Of a DNA stretch of 64,000 bases, positions 11,331 to 23,037 are shown one piece after another (within the stretch, counting starts at the first letter, position 1; each line of letters opens with the position of its first letter). The notes below the pieces were generated by a model. It made no database searches. It was not told the DNA's origin and saw only the letters and a program-made list of their open reading frames with translations. Source of the DNA: Cryptomeria japonica. Lineage: Eukaryota; Streptophyta; Pinopsida; Cupressales; Cupressaceae. Where the stretch lies: the NCBI RefSeq assembly GCF_030272615.1, contig NC_081408.1, forward strand, positions 615,412,476 to 615,476,475. The letters run 5' to 3'. A program made the translations under genes and the position numbers.

Positions 11331-14300
11331 TGTAGGGAGGTCCCATAGAGTATTTGTAGTGGTAGATGACCACCAAGCTGATCATCAGGGTACAGTCATT
11401 GAGGTAGCAGGTATTTTGCATGGAACCCCTATCTCTGTACTTTTGGATTCTGATCTTTTATTTCTTCATCCATTGTGGAGCAGTGCAAACTTACATCTGC
11501 TAAGCAGGTAGATAGGTGGCAAGTAGAGTTGGCTACAGGTGTCCGTGTTTCTGTAGATGTCTTTATTCCCAGTTGTGAGTTGAAATTAGGAACCATAGTT
11601 ACTTTAGTTTACCTTTGGGTTATTCCTTTGGGATCTTATGGAGTTGCATTGGGGATGGATTGGCTATCGTCTCATAGTGCTCGTGTAGATTATCACAAGA
11701 AGACAATAGTGTGTTTAGATGACCTCGACAGAGAAGTGAAGATTGTTGGAGTACAAAGGTCGATATCCCTGCGTATGATCTCCGCTATGCAACTTAAGCG
11801 GTGTATGCATAGAGGATATAAAATTTTTGCAATCACTCTTGAGGAATTGGATGAGTCAGAGAGGCAAGAAATCACTCTTGATAGTCACCCTATTCTTAGA
11901 GAGTATGCAGACGTGTTTCCATTGGATATTCCTAGTATGCCTCCAAAGCGAGATATAGACTTGTGTGTTAATTTGGTTCCTAGTGCAGAACCTATTTCAA
12001 GAGCTCCATATCGGATGACTACTCAGGAGTTAAGCGAGTTGAAATTGCAGATAGAAGAATTATTGGCCAAGGGATTCATTTGTCCTAGTGTTTCCCCTTG
12101 GGGTGCGCCTGTTATCTTTGTTAAGAAGAAAGATGGTTCTCTTCGGTTATGCATTGATTACCGACAGCTGAATAAGGTAACCATCCGGAATAGATATCCA
12201 TTGCCTTGTATAGATGACCTTTTTTATTAGGTTAAGGGAGCCAAGGTGTTCTCTAAGATTGACTTGAAATCTGGATACCATCAGTTATACATTCAAGATG
12301 CAGACATTCATAAGACAACATTTCGTACTCGTTATGGTCACTATGAGTTCACAGTGGTGCCATTTGGGTTGACGAACGCGCCTTCAGTTTTCATGAGCTT
12401 AATGAATGGGGTTTTTCGTACCTACCTTGATCATTTCATCATTGTATTCTCGGATGACATTCTAATTTATTTTAGATCTATGGAGGAGCATGAGGGTCAC
12501 TTACATCAGGTACTGTAGTGCTTAAGGGAAAATCAACTCTATGCCAATTTAGCAAAGTGTGACTTCTTCCAGACTAAGGTAAACTATCTTGGTCATGTGG
12601 TTTTGGGAGAAGATATATCTATGGATCCTTCAAAGATCCAAGCCATTGTTGATTGGCCAGCACCTACCAATGTTTCAGAAGTTAGGAATATTATGGGTTT
12701 GGCTAGATATTACCGTCGCTTTGTTGAAGGCTTTTCCCAGATAGGACACCCGATTACCTCTCTTCAGAGAAAAGGGAAGAAGTTTGTTTGGTTAGAATAG
12801 TGTGAAGCAGCTTTTAAGACCTTGAAGGAACTCCTTGTCAGTGCCCCGATTTTGGCAGTCCCTGATCCATCTGGAGATTTTATGGTATGCACATATGCCT
12901 CTTTGGAAGGTATAGGTGCAGTACTTATGCAAGATGGACATGTGGTTTCTTATGAGTCTCACAAACTAAAGAACCACAAGTTGAACTATCCAGTTCATGA
13001 TTTAGAGTTGGCAGTTGTAGTTCATGCTTTGGTTCGATGGTGGCATTTCCTATTAGGGCATCGGTTTGAGCTGCATAGTGATCACCGCAGTTTGCAGTAT
13101 ATATTCACACAGCCAAACTTGAATGCTCGACAATGAAGATGGATGGAATTCTTCTATGAATATGATTTTGAGGTTTGTTATATATAGGGGAAAGAGAATG
13201 TAGTAGCAGATGCTTTGAGTCGTAGGCGACATGAAGTTTTAGCATTATCCCTTGGAGTAGACTTGAGAGAGATAATTCTTGGAGTTCTTCCTCAGGATAC
13301 TTGGTATGAGGATGTTAGAGCTATGATAGAGTTTGGAAGGCCTTTAGAGGGTAGATTTTCTAGGTATAACCTTGAGGTAGATGGATTTCTTCATCACCAT
13401 GGACAGATCTATGTACCTCCTTTGGAGGGTCTTCGTGTTTTGATCATGACCAAGGCCCATCGTGCACCTTATTTGGCACATCCAGGTGTCAAGAAGATGC
13501 ATGCAGATCTTAGATTTATCATTGGGTGGGTATGAAATGTGACATTGCTAAATTTTTTTCGAAGTGTTTAGAGTGTCAACGAGTGAAGGCAAAGCATCAG
13601 CACCCAGCAAGGCTTTTGCAGCCTAAGCTAGTACCAGATTGGAAATGGGATATTGTTTCCATGGATTTCATTGTTGGTTTGCCTATCTCTTCTCATCGTC
13701 ATGATGCCATCATGGTCATAGTTGACAGATTGACTAAGGTTGCTCATTTTGTTCCTATTCGAGCTTCCTACATAGTGCATGGGATTCTGAGGCAGATCAT
13801 ATCTAATAGAGATCCTATCTTTACCTCAACATTGTGGACCTCACTTCAGCATGCTTTGGGGACTTAGTTGAATTTTAGTTCATCTTATCATCTAGAGACA
13901 GATGGTCAGACAGAGAGAGTGAATCGAGTATTAGAAGACATGCTTCGCATGTATGTGATGGATCAACAGTCGCACTGGGAGGACTATATATATCTAGTGG
14001 AGTTTTCTTATAACAATGGATATCATAGCTCCATAGGTATGTCCCCCTTTCAGGCATTTTATGGTCATCCTTGCCACACTCCTTTGAGTTGGGATCGGTT
14101 AGAGGATAGGGTTCTTATAGGACCGGATATTCATCGAGAGATGGAGTAGCAGGTAGATAGGATTCGTGAGCATTTAGTAGCAACACAAGATAGACAGAAG
14201 AAGTATGCAGATGCTCATAGGGTAGATCGTCAGTTTTCTATTGGCAATCGTGTGTTCTTGAGAGTGCATCCACGTAAGAGTCTGATCCATTATGGAAAGG

Positions 14301-14652
14301 GATCTAAGTTGGCGCCTCGGTTTGTTGGACCTTTTGAGATCCTTGAGAGGATAGGACCTGTTGCCTATCGTCTTGCCTTGCCACCGAGTCTATCCTACAT
14401 CCACGATGTCTTTCATGTTTTAGTTCTTTGACCTTATCATCTAGATGTGACACATGTTCTTGATTGGAACTCTTTGTAGGTCGAGGATGGGTAGCTTTCC
14501 ATGGAGCTTGTGCACATTCTTCAGCGTCGGGATTTGATCCTCAGGGGTCATACCATCGACTAGGTAAGGGTCCTATGGGACCCAAATGATGAGACCTCGG
14601 CGACTTGGGAGGATGCAGCAAAGATGAGAGAACTGTATTCTTATTTATTTTA
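11331..14652 (+). pseudogene. Gypsy pol: protease, RT, RNase H, integrase, chromodomain (decayed)
   Basis: Domains in order. Protease near 11400-11700 has its DSG active site altered to DSD by a small deletion. RT at about 11960-12600 has [25 protein letters not shown] and FSDDILIY, with both Asp residues present. RNase H at 12870-13130 reads CTYASLEG where CTDASLEG is expected, so a catalytic Asp is lost; HSDHRSLQY is kept. Integrase from about 13460 has the zinc-binding HRAPYLAHPGVKK...CLECQ, the first acid in MDFIVGLP, SNRDPIF where SDRD is expected (Asp to Asn), and the Glu in TDGQTERVNR. A GPY/F module and a chromodomain (VRVLWDPNDETSATWEDAAK) follow. Stops at 12228, 12516, 12798, 13134, 13865 and 14147 and a frame change near 13530 inactivate it. 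The chromodomain style fits the Tekay/Del lineage. Confidence 0.9.
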
Positions 14653-14677
14653 AGCTTCCAGGAGTAAGCCTAGTTTT

Positions 14678-14688
14678 GGGGGGGAGAA
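14678..14688 (+). promoter_or_regulatory. Gypsy polypurine tract
   Basis: GGGGGGGAGAA directly before the TGTAGTACCC start of the 3' LTR; it primes plus-strand synthesis. The preceding phrase CTTCCAGGAGTAAGC also occurs, slightly changed, before the polypurine tract of the LARD-like element (minus strand, about 56374-56400). Confidence 0.8.
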
Positions 14689-16304
14689 TGTAGTACCCTA
14701 CTAATTTGAACTCATTAGACTCATATTTTATTATTGGTTGTTTTTCAGTAGATACATTACCATGATATGTTATTCAGATTTTTATGACATTATGCTTTAT
14801 CTGGAGATGTGATGTATATTTTATTTGCAGTATTTCAATACTTGTGATTTATGACATTTTATGGATTATTGCTATGTACTGATATTTTGCTTTATTTATG
14901 CAATGTGGAATTATATGTTTGCGAGTGTATTGGATGCAAGGGGATGATTTTCCTTCACTTATTTTGGTGAGATAGGGAACGTCGCGATTCTCCTTCATCG
15001 GTGTGTATGTCGTGTTTTCTATATTATATATATATGCATGTGTGGTTTGGTGATGCAGGATATTGTAGGTACAAGTACCGGGTAGGTACAGGGTATTGTC
15101 TCCACCTGGCTTCACAGGTCTGAGCGTGCCTTATATTTTCCGATGGAAGTGGAGGAGATAGTAGTTGACCCTATTTTTACTCAGTTACACTCGTATGAGT
15201 GTTGTCAGTTGGTCATCTTGTTAGTTTGTTTGGTCTTCGTATTTTGTCATTTTACCTTTTATGGGTAATTGCTTGAGATTTGTTTAATTTGAGTGTTTTA
15301 GTGGATTTAATTAATTAGTTAATTAAGTGTATGAAGTTATCTCATTATTGTATTGTTTATGCATTGAGATTATAAATTTAGTTAATTAAAGAAATTATTA
15401 AATTAAGTTGCATGGTATTAGAAATATATTTTTATTTAAAAAAAATAAATTAGATTAATTGTATTTATTATTTTCTAAAGTTATAATTAAATAAATGAAT
15501 AAAAGGATTAATTAGAATTAAAATAATGTTTTAATTCTTTATTTAGAAAATTAATTAATGTGCATGAGAAAAGAAAAGAAAGAATAATGTTTTTTAATTA
15601 TTGCATGTGATAAATTTAGAAAATAAAATAAAAAAATTACTATTATTCTAAATTTAGGTTTTTTGTGAAAAAAGCTTTTGAACCTAGAATTTTAGTTTAA
15701 ATAGGGGTTAGGTCTTTATTTTAGTGACACGGGAACTGGTCAATAATTTTAGGTGAAGAAATTTATTGGAAGGATTAGGGCTCTTCTACAGATTTCTTCC
15801 AAGAGAGCTATACCAGGTTGGATGATTTCTTAGTTTTGTTTTGTTTTTTATTTCTATTTTTCTCTGCTTGATGTGTGTGTAAAATAATTGTCAAATCCAT
15901 ACCTGATGTGTATTTCTAATTTATGGGAAGTATGTAATTTTGAGAAAATTAAGAGAAATTATTATAGAAAATTTGTCAGATTTTAGGATGCATTGAAATT
16001 TGCAAGATTTGTGAGAAAGGGTATTTACCTGAGAAATGGTTTTAATTACCTTAAGAAAATAAATTTAATTACACATTAAATTTATTTGGGTTAATTAAAT
16101 TTAAAATATATATATATATGAAGAAGGATTAAATTTTGTGAAAATAGAATTATTGAAAAAATATTGTTTTGTTTTTTTATTATTACTGTTAATTTTTTTA
16201 TTAAAATGAAATTGTTAAAAAAGTATTGTTTTTATTGTTCTGTTAAAAAAAAATATAAAAAAAAAATATATAAATAAATATATATAAATAAATAAATAAA
16301 AAAA

Positions 16305-16425
16305 CTACCTACGGTAGCATCCGCTACCAGCGGTAGTACACAGTACTATCGATGGTAGCAGCTACCTATGGTAGTAGTGCTACCAGACGGTAGTACAAGC
16401 TACCGGCGGTAGCTTAGGCTACCGT
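16305..16425. repeat. Array of CTACCnnnGGTAG palindromes
   Basis: In about 120 bases there are six CTACC and six GGTAG words. Most are paired as CTACC-3 or 4 bases-GGTAG (spacers TAC, AGC, TAT, AGAC, GGC), and one pair is degenerate (CTATC-GAT-GGTAG). The array follows an A/T-rich tract in the middle of the gypsy LTR. Confidence 0.9.
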
Positions 16426-16627
16426 GATAAGGGCCTTGACAAATTTTTAAAGTGGTTTTAATTTTTTTTAAATTAATTTCTAAACCCTGTGCATACTATG
16501 GTATGATTGTTTCGGGTTTCGTACCCAGGGGTTAGATAAATTATATGTATTATGTGTTAAATTATATGTATTATGTGTTAAATTATATATGTATATAAAT
16601 AAATATATGTATATTCATATATGTGTT

Positions 16628-16629
<2 letters not shown>

Positions 16630-16722
<93 letters not shown>
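16630..16722. repeat. (GT)n microsatellite
   Basis: An uninterrupted GT dinucleotide run of about 93 bases inside the gypsy LTR. Confidence 0.98.
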
Positions 16723-16723
<1 letters not shown>

Positions 16724-18316
16724 CTTCTGGTAGTTATTATAATATTTTAAATATTATTTAATTACAGTTTGGAATCTTAATTTCTATGAATATGTTGAAA
16801 ATACATTAGGAGAATTATTTGTATTTTAAATCTTTTTGGACAAATGACAAAGTGGATGTTTTTGGTATTAAATAGTTATAAATTCTTGTTATCTGGAAAT
16901 TCGTAAATTGCATGTTATTTACGCTTTTGGCTATTTTTAAGGAAAGATTGCCTGTAATAGGATCTTGCGTATATTGTGTTTTCAGTCAAGCTTAAATTCC
17001 ACTGGTATTTTGGTTAAATTGTCATTGTGTCCTATGTTATTATTTTCTCCTAGACCAGGTGTTGTTATATAACCTATTTGATATGAGCCATTGTGTGTTT
17101 TTGTCCAAATGGTCAATCTTGGGTTGGTATTTGTGTATCCTTCACCTATGCTTCTCTGGATTGTTTACGGTTGCCTGCTCTGCCATAGAGTTCTCGTAGA
17201 GAGAAACATTTCCTGTTAGTGTCCTAGGAGAGAAAGTGGCTTTCGAGCAGGGGCCGTGCCCGAAGTGGATGACAGGATAATCCATCGAAAGTTAGTTACA
17301 AAGTGATAACCTAATAATTGATTAGGGGGTGGGTAGATTAAATATTAATTAAGATAAATGTACCTCATGCATAGGTGAGTGCTTGTACAGGGCTCATAAT
17401 GTTACGAGAAGGCCTGGAATGGCAAACTTACCACCTTGTCTTCATGAAGGGATTGGTAGGGTCCGCATGAGACTTAGTTGGAACCGGAGGCTCGGGAGAG
17501 GTTACCAGGAGAAACCCGAGTATGGGGGCCAGGACCTATGGAGGTTGTACCATGGTAACCATCAAGCTATGCGATGACACTCTCTTCTTAGAGTCACTAG
17601 TGTTTTGTGAGTTGTGTTACATGGATGGTTGTAGAGTCTTGTAGTCCTTTTGTACTTGTCTTACTTTGCTTGCTTGAGGGTTTTCTACTATCTCCTAGCA
17701 CGGTGGGGTAGTTCTATTTTGGGATCACATGGTCAGGTGGTAGTGCCACTTCCCATCAGATGATCTAGATTATATCTTTAGGCGAGGAAAGGCTTCACTG
17801 GTGTTTCTTGGATTGTGGTTCATGTATCGGCTCTTGTTTGAGATCATTGTTCAGTTGAGACCTTGTAATCATTGTATCAGACTTTTATGTAACCTCGATA
17901 TTGTATCTTTGTAACCAATGGTATTATTGGAAGCCATGTATTTATGGATATTGTAATATTATTATGTCAGTGAAATGAATGTTATTGTTTTGATCTAATG
18001 TTTAAATGGTTTATGGAAATTGGATACATTGGAGTACTTTTATTTCTTTATTATGAAATTTGGATGTATGTGTAGTTTTAAACTTAAGCATTCAATTTAT
18101 CTAATTAAATGGATTAACTGTGGTGTTAATATAATCTACGAAATTAATCTTTGTTGGTTACCCTTAGGAAAACATATGATAGACTTCCATTGTGTTATTC
18201 ATCGTGCAATGGTTTTAGTTAGTGCACTTAGTCTTTAACAAAAAAAATAAAATTATTTCACCCTTTAGTTGCCTAGTTGTGTTGTTTTCCTTTAGGGTTC
18301 TTGGTGGGGCATTACA

Positions 18317-19226
18317 GGCAATAGGAGCAGATCAAAAACCATTTCTTAAAGAAATGGAAACACAGATTGACCTACCAGAGGTCACTGCAAGCCTGGTTAC
18401 TTCCTCCACCAGCGGAATTCAAAATGTTGGTTCCTCCTCTGTAGGCTACAAATCAACTAATGTAACTGAAGTACTTTTGGACTCCATCAAAAAGATAATA
18501 GATTGTAGTTCACAAGATTATAAAGCTATAGATGACACAATCTCAATTTTGAAGGTAATAGCTCCTAACTGTAACATAGACAATAAGGATTCTTTAAAAC
18601 AACTTGATACTTTGTGTAAATACATCACTGAGAACACAGTGACTATTGAGTAAATAAAGGAAGAGACATTGAAGAATAAGGTAGAAATTGAAAAGCAAAA
18701 ATTCTTTGAAGATCAGATAAAGAAGTGTACTAGGGAATTTGACACACTTCTACTAGAACTATGCAACTTATTAAAGGAATTTAAAACTCTATATAAAGAT
18801 ACTTGCAAGACAAACTTTTTGATAGTAGACATAGATAAGAAAATGAGCAAGGTACAGGATGAAATCAATAAACTTGCATACAATCTTGTTAACTCACCTA
18901 ATACATTATCAGTTTTTGAGAAAAGGATAACAAGTTTTGAGGAAGAATTACTTAAGTTAGAAAGAGAAAAGGAGAGAATAGTAAATAACGCAAAGCATTT
19001 GAGACTAAGACTGAGTCCAAGATTGGACTATCTAGCATCATTACGAAAGGAAATATATGAAGGACTACTACAGGGACAGAGAACACTGACAAAGCACATG
19101 TAGCACCTCAATGGTACAGTTAAAAGAATAGAGACAAAAATAAAGGATAGCAAGAAGTTTATGGAAAGTATAAACTTAATTTTGGTAGATCTTTCTCAAA
19201 TTGTAACTACCCAGCTACAAGGTTGA
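18317..19226 (+). pseudogene. X1 ORF2, C-terminal third
   Basis: After the gypsy the X1 frame resumes as AIGADQKPFLKEMETQIDLP and stays in one frame to the TGA at 19224-19226, with internal stops at 18651 and 19101. X2 matches closely (KPLLKQMQTQTDLPEV). The region is mostly helical and charged: LYKDTCKTNFLIVDIDKKMS, then heptads such as RITSFEEELLKLEREKER, suggesting a long coiled coil for self-assembly. With 7526-9888 the whole ORF2 is about 1,090 codons. Function is unknown. It ends about 215 bases before the 3' LTR. Confidence 0.8.
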
Positions 19227-19441
19227 GTGAGACTACAACTCTACTAACATTTTGGCAACCTTTGTCATTGATGCCAAAGGGGGAGTAGTAGTATGAGAAA
19301 ATAACCGGTAGAACACTTATCTGCTCAAGGGGAGCTCTTATATTTTTGGTAATATATTTTTGGAAACATTTTTGGATAACAGTTTTGGATACACTTTTGA
19401 ATTTTCTCATGAGTGTTGCCATCAATGCCAAAGGGGGAGAT
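19227..19441 (+). promoter_or_regulatory. X1 multiple polypurine tracts
   Basis: Purine tracts AAAGGGGGAG at about 19277-19287, AAGGGGAG near 19324 and AAAGGGGGAGAT at 19430-19441, the last abutting the 3' LTR. Multiple tracts of this kind are characteristic of Sireviruses and also occur in copia-1, copia-2, X2 and X3. Confidence 0.8.
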
Positions 19442-20268
19442 TGTTGGCATATGCACACTCCAAGGAAACATTGTAGGTGATTGAAGGTTTTGTCATTGAT
19501 GGCAACCTTACAATCCTATGGCACCGACAAGGCATTACACCGGCAAGGCATTACACTACACCAGCACTAGCAAGATCAGACTCTACACCGGCACTAAGAC
19601 CACTGACACCAGCAGAGAAAGGAAGCATACCGACACAGAGGCCAACAGGATTTTTGTTATATTATATTTTGTTTATTATTGTAAAATCTTTGTAAGCCGA
19701 CTTGGGATCATTGTAAAATAACTCTTATATAAGAGAGATCATTGTAGAACATTTAAATGTAAGGAAGCAAGATAGAAGAACATTTTTAGGCGAAATAAGG
19801 CAGACCTATTATGCGAATTATAGGTTAAGGGTTTATGTAAGAAGCAGAGCATAAACTAGTACTGGATCTGGCATCATAGATGCTATTCTGAAGCAGTACA
19901 AGATACTGGATTTGTATAATCCATCATTGTAAGTCAGTGAGACTTCCCTTTGAGCAGTGAGCTCTAGGCAGTTAGCCTTCCTGCATGTGCAGGCCCCTCT
20001 TGTAGCAGTAATATTCTCTTATTGGCCAGTAAGTGAATATTGTGGGTCATAAATCCCACCGAGGTTTTTCCCACACCAGGTTTTCTCGTTAAATCATTGT
20101 GTTATGGTGTGTTTTTCATGTGGTTGCTTTTAATTCTGTTTATTGCATTATTTCTTGCATACCGGTACACTGTTATAATATGTTCTGCATGTTTTAAGTT
20201 AAGAAATTCATTTCACCGGGTAGATACTGATTCACCCCTCGCTCTCAGTATCTGTTGGAATCCTAACA
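19442..20268 (+). repeat. X1 3' LTR
   Basis: 827 bp, TGTTGGCATATGC to GGAATCCTAACA, followed by the duplication GTACA. It has one extra copy of ACACCGGCAAGGCATT relative to the 5' LTR, which explains most of the length difference. The TATA box is at 19726-19732. Confidence 0.93.
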
Positions 20269-21730
20269 GTACAGAGGGTCATTTTGAATGATTTTCTTCT
20301 GAATTTGCTTTGTCTCCCTTCTGACTTCCTCAACATTTCCAATCATCAACCTATTTATTCTATTTTTACTTCAGAATTCTTTTTTATTGGCCTCCTCAAT
20401 CAATCAGTTAACTTCATCAAGGGTTATGCATGTACAAATATTTACAGGTTCTCTTTCTTTCATCTCTCTATCCATTTTATTTGCATTCACCCTTCTAGCA
20501 TCAATAATATTATACAGGTCCTTAGGAATGCACTTCCCTAACTCAATCAATGTCTTACTAAATTTATGTAAATACAATACTACGGCTTCCTCTGCTTTTC
20601 TTTGGTCACCATCATCAAAATTGTCAAAATTTTCTTGAAGATTCTTTAAGTTTCCATCCATAAGTATCTCATCAATCAATTGGTATATTGTTAGTGGAGG
20701 AATTATTGTATACTTACCTTCTATTTCTGCGGATTCTAGATCTTTGTCTAATTTGCTCTTCACCTGTTTGGTTCTTTGGGGTCTTCCGGAGGGAGAAGGA
20801 TTTGATTTTGTCATCTTGCTAGGTTGTGCTCCATTGGATTGAGGCTTCCTCACCTATCTAACAAATTGACCCTTTTTCATTTCTCTAGTTGCCTCTTCCT
20901 TAGACTCTATCTCTGAGGCCACTAGAGAAATTGCAACATAAGTCATTTTAGGTTTTTCATTTTGCTACAACACACCTTTTCCGGATGGGGTAGGCTTTGC
21001 AGGCTATGCCACCAGAGCAAGAGAGGACTTAGTTGCCTCCTTCTATGCATGTTTCTCTCTAACCTTATTTACCTCCTCCTTGGTGAAGCCCATCTGAGCA
21101 GCTACTTCTTCTGCCATCTTGGTCACTTTTCTCTTTTGGGCAAGGGTAGTAAACTACTGGTGCAAACTAAGATCTTTCTCCTTAAAAGTCCCAAATATCC
21201 CTTCCTTGGGATCCACCGGTTGACTCAGAAGATGTTGTGCATAAACTTCAAGAGTAACAATGTCAACTTCATACCCCATGGGCATGATCCAAAAAATCCG
21301 AGGCTCCACTACTTCCATCAAACATTGATCCTTGTCAACCATGAAGCAAATGGTTTGCTCATACTTCTCTACCATCTCTTTAGGAAATATTTCCTTGTTT
21401 TTCATTGAGGCTTGAAAGGTTTTGAAGTATCCCTAGAGGACAAATATCCTCTTAGTAGCATCACCAACAGCCAATCGACCTTCCTTAATCTGCATGGCTA
21501 TTGGTTTGTCATAGGCCCATTGGACCTTGCCATTGATACCAGGCATCTCTTGCAAAAATTATAATGCCAGGCAAATAAGGAGTGTCCCATACTTGAATGT
21601 ATGCTTTTTGTCCTGCTTAAGTTTCTTCAAATTACTCAATAACTCATTCAAAAGTGTTGTGCATAGGTCATACCTCTTATCCTCTTTAATCATCTAATAT
21701 GCAGAGTATATTGCAGTACCAGAGTGGTGG
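20269..21730 (-). pseudogene. X3 ORF2, middle part (divergent)
   Basis: Minus-strand open stretches at 21154-21405 and 20404-20853 align with X1/X2 ORF2. EMVEKYEQTICFMVDKDQCL and MEVVEPRIFWIMPMGYEVD match the KYKDDICFVIKKDEIWMEAV block. Further on come a Lys/Ser/Pro-rich linker (QPSKMTKSNPSPSGRPQRTK) and LHKFSKTLIELGKCIPKDLY, matching MDIYKKFLMEVIDDLPNELF. Identity is roughly one third by eye, so domain order is conserved in a distant subfamily. X3 sequence is interrupted at 20268/5181 by X1 and at 21730/28658 by copia-1. Confidence 0.78.
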
Positions 21731-22979
21731 CATTATGGATGAATTGATTATATGTTGCATTGATGTTTTGTCATTGATGTCAACACTAGCTATTATGGAT
21801 GGTTACCAACAGACAGGTTACTAGTAGAATTTCTAGTGTTACCAGCAGAAGAGACTATCTGTTGGACACTTCCGGCATGATTGGATCAGTAAAGATACTC
21901 TATGAGCATGTTTTGGTTAGTTGGTATTGGCTTGGTCATTGGACGTTATCATACACTTTGGTAAACCCTTACTGGCACTGGTTTAAGGCTTTACCGACAG
22001 AGCTTTCATTGAGGAATTGTGATTGGATGCATAATTTGTGCCGGTGCAACTTCTTCATGGATTTCAGGATGCTGAAGATGTTTGTTGACCATGCTTCAAT
22101 TGCTTTGAAGACGTTACTTTAGCGTGGTGGACCCAGAATAGGTCCAGTACCTATCTCGGTTATGGACCAGTATCATACTAGCACGTACTCTACATGTTAC
22201 TAGGATGATTCGAGATGTTTTATGGATTTGTTATTATTGTTTTGGTCTTAAGCCGACATGGCATATCATTGTAAATGGAATTATGTAATGATCTTATTGT
22301 AATATTTTTAGGTGGCCGACATAATTGGTTTAGGCCTTAGGGTTATTATAAATAAGAGGTAGAAACTCTTTGTAAAGTATCATGGTTATTGGAAAGGTCA
22401 TGATCAAGGAATGTAATGTGTGAATATTGTAATATCATTCATGTAGAGGAGTTGATCGATCATGGGTGATCGAATTGGATTCAGAAGAGGATTTAGTCCT
22501 CTGACATTGAGCTTAACCAGGACTATAATTAGGCATGATAGATGCTATTTCCAGTAGTTCACTCTATTGGATTGTTGTCCATTTATCTTGAGAAGGTTGT
22601 ATCCTCTCTGTAGTTAGTGAGACTCTTTTGTAATGAGCAATACGCTCTAGGCAGTGTGCCTTCCTGCAAGTGCAGGCCCCTCATTGCAACACATACTTTC
22701 TGCAGAAGTATCATCTGACTGTGGGTAGGTTTCCCATTGTGGTTTTTCCCTATCCGGGTTTTCCACATACAAATCATTGTGTTATGTGGTATGGTTGCTT
22801 TACATTGATTATCTAGTTAATTATTAAGTAGTATTGTTTACCGGTATCTGTTCCTAATGACATCTGTCTGTGCTTTACCGGTACTTGATTTATTTAAGGT
22901 TGTATTGTGGATTAAAAGTTATAATCTGTTAAGAATTGATTCACCCCCCCCTCTCAATTGTTCATAGGTTATCCTAACA
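21731..22979 (+). repeat. Copia-1 5' LTR
   Basis: Starts CATTATGGATGAATT (the true TG start may lie a few bases upstream at TGGTGGCATT) and ends GGTTATCCTAACA. It matches 27409-28657 throughout. A TATA box is at 22347-22354. Confidence 0.88.
22347..22354 (+). promoter_or_regulatory. TATA box in copia-1 LTR
   Basis: TATAAATA followed by AGAGGTAGAAAC; the 3' LTR has the same context (TATAAATAAGAGG) near 28024. Confidence 0.6.
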
Positions 22980-22981
22980 AT

Positions 22982-22993
22982 TGGTATTAGAGC
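22982..22993 (+). promoter_or_regulatory. Copia-1 primer binding site
   Basis: TGGTATTAGAGC, two bases after the LTR; one transition away from the iMet-complementary TGGTATCAGAGC seen in X1. Confidence 0.88.
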
Positions 22994-23037
22994 TTTGGTC
23001 CTCTTTTATAGAAGCTTAATCACTTGAGGTAGATCCT

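Larger units (their letters stand above)
9889..18316 (+). mobile_element. Tekay-like Ty3/gypsy element inserted in X1, lacking its 5' LTR
   Basis: A decayed chromovirus: gag, protease, RT, RNase H, integrase, chromodomain, polypurine tract and a 3' LTR of about 3.6 kb. Its left end is abnormal. Instead of a 5' LTR it begins with an extra copy of the pol 3' end (9889-10333) fused to the gag leader. X1 is cut inside the words GAGCAGCAGG (left) and GGCAATAGG (right); removing the insert restores a continuous X1 reading frame. No target duplication matches at the left end, which points to a deletion or rearrangement after insertion. Confidence 0.85.
14689..18316 (+). repeat. Gypsy 3' LTR, about 3.6 kb
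   Basis: It begins TGTAGTACCC just after the polypurine tract and ends GGGGCATTACA, giving imperfect inverted termini; X1 sequence resumes immediately. No second copy exists in the window because the 5' LTR is missing, so the boundaries rest on the termini and on X1 continuity. It contains no credible gene; short open frames such as 17383-17577 have no domain. Inside are a hairpin array (16305-16425) and a GT microsatellite (16630-16722). Confidence 0.75.
5181..20268 (+). mobile_element. X1: complete non-autonomous Sirevirus-like LTR element, with a nested gypsy
   Basis: Two direct LTRs (5181-5990 and 19442-20268) bound the element. The 5-bp duplication GTACA lies at 5176-5180 and 20269-20273, so both ends are intact. 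Order: 5' LTR, tRNA-iMet primer site, ORF1 (coiled coil and CCHC knuckles), ORF2 (unknown), multiple polypurine tracts, 3' LTR. Protease, integrase, reverse transcriptase and RNase H are all absent from X1's own sequence; the pol genes at 11.4-14.6 kb belong to a gypsy inserted at 9889-18316. Without that insertion X1 is about 6.7 kb. X1 sits in X3 in opposite orientation. Confidence 0.92.

Noticed and set aside
17383-17577. Open frame of 64 codons in the gypsy LTR
   Set aside because: Arg/Gly-rich translation without a domain, inside a defined LTR; probably chance.
18222-18316. ATG upstream of the X1 ORF2 tail as a gene start
   Set aside because: These bases belong to the end of the gypsy LTR; the true frame enters from 9888 once the gypsy is removed.
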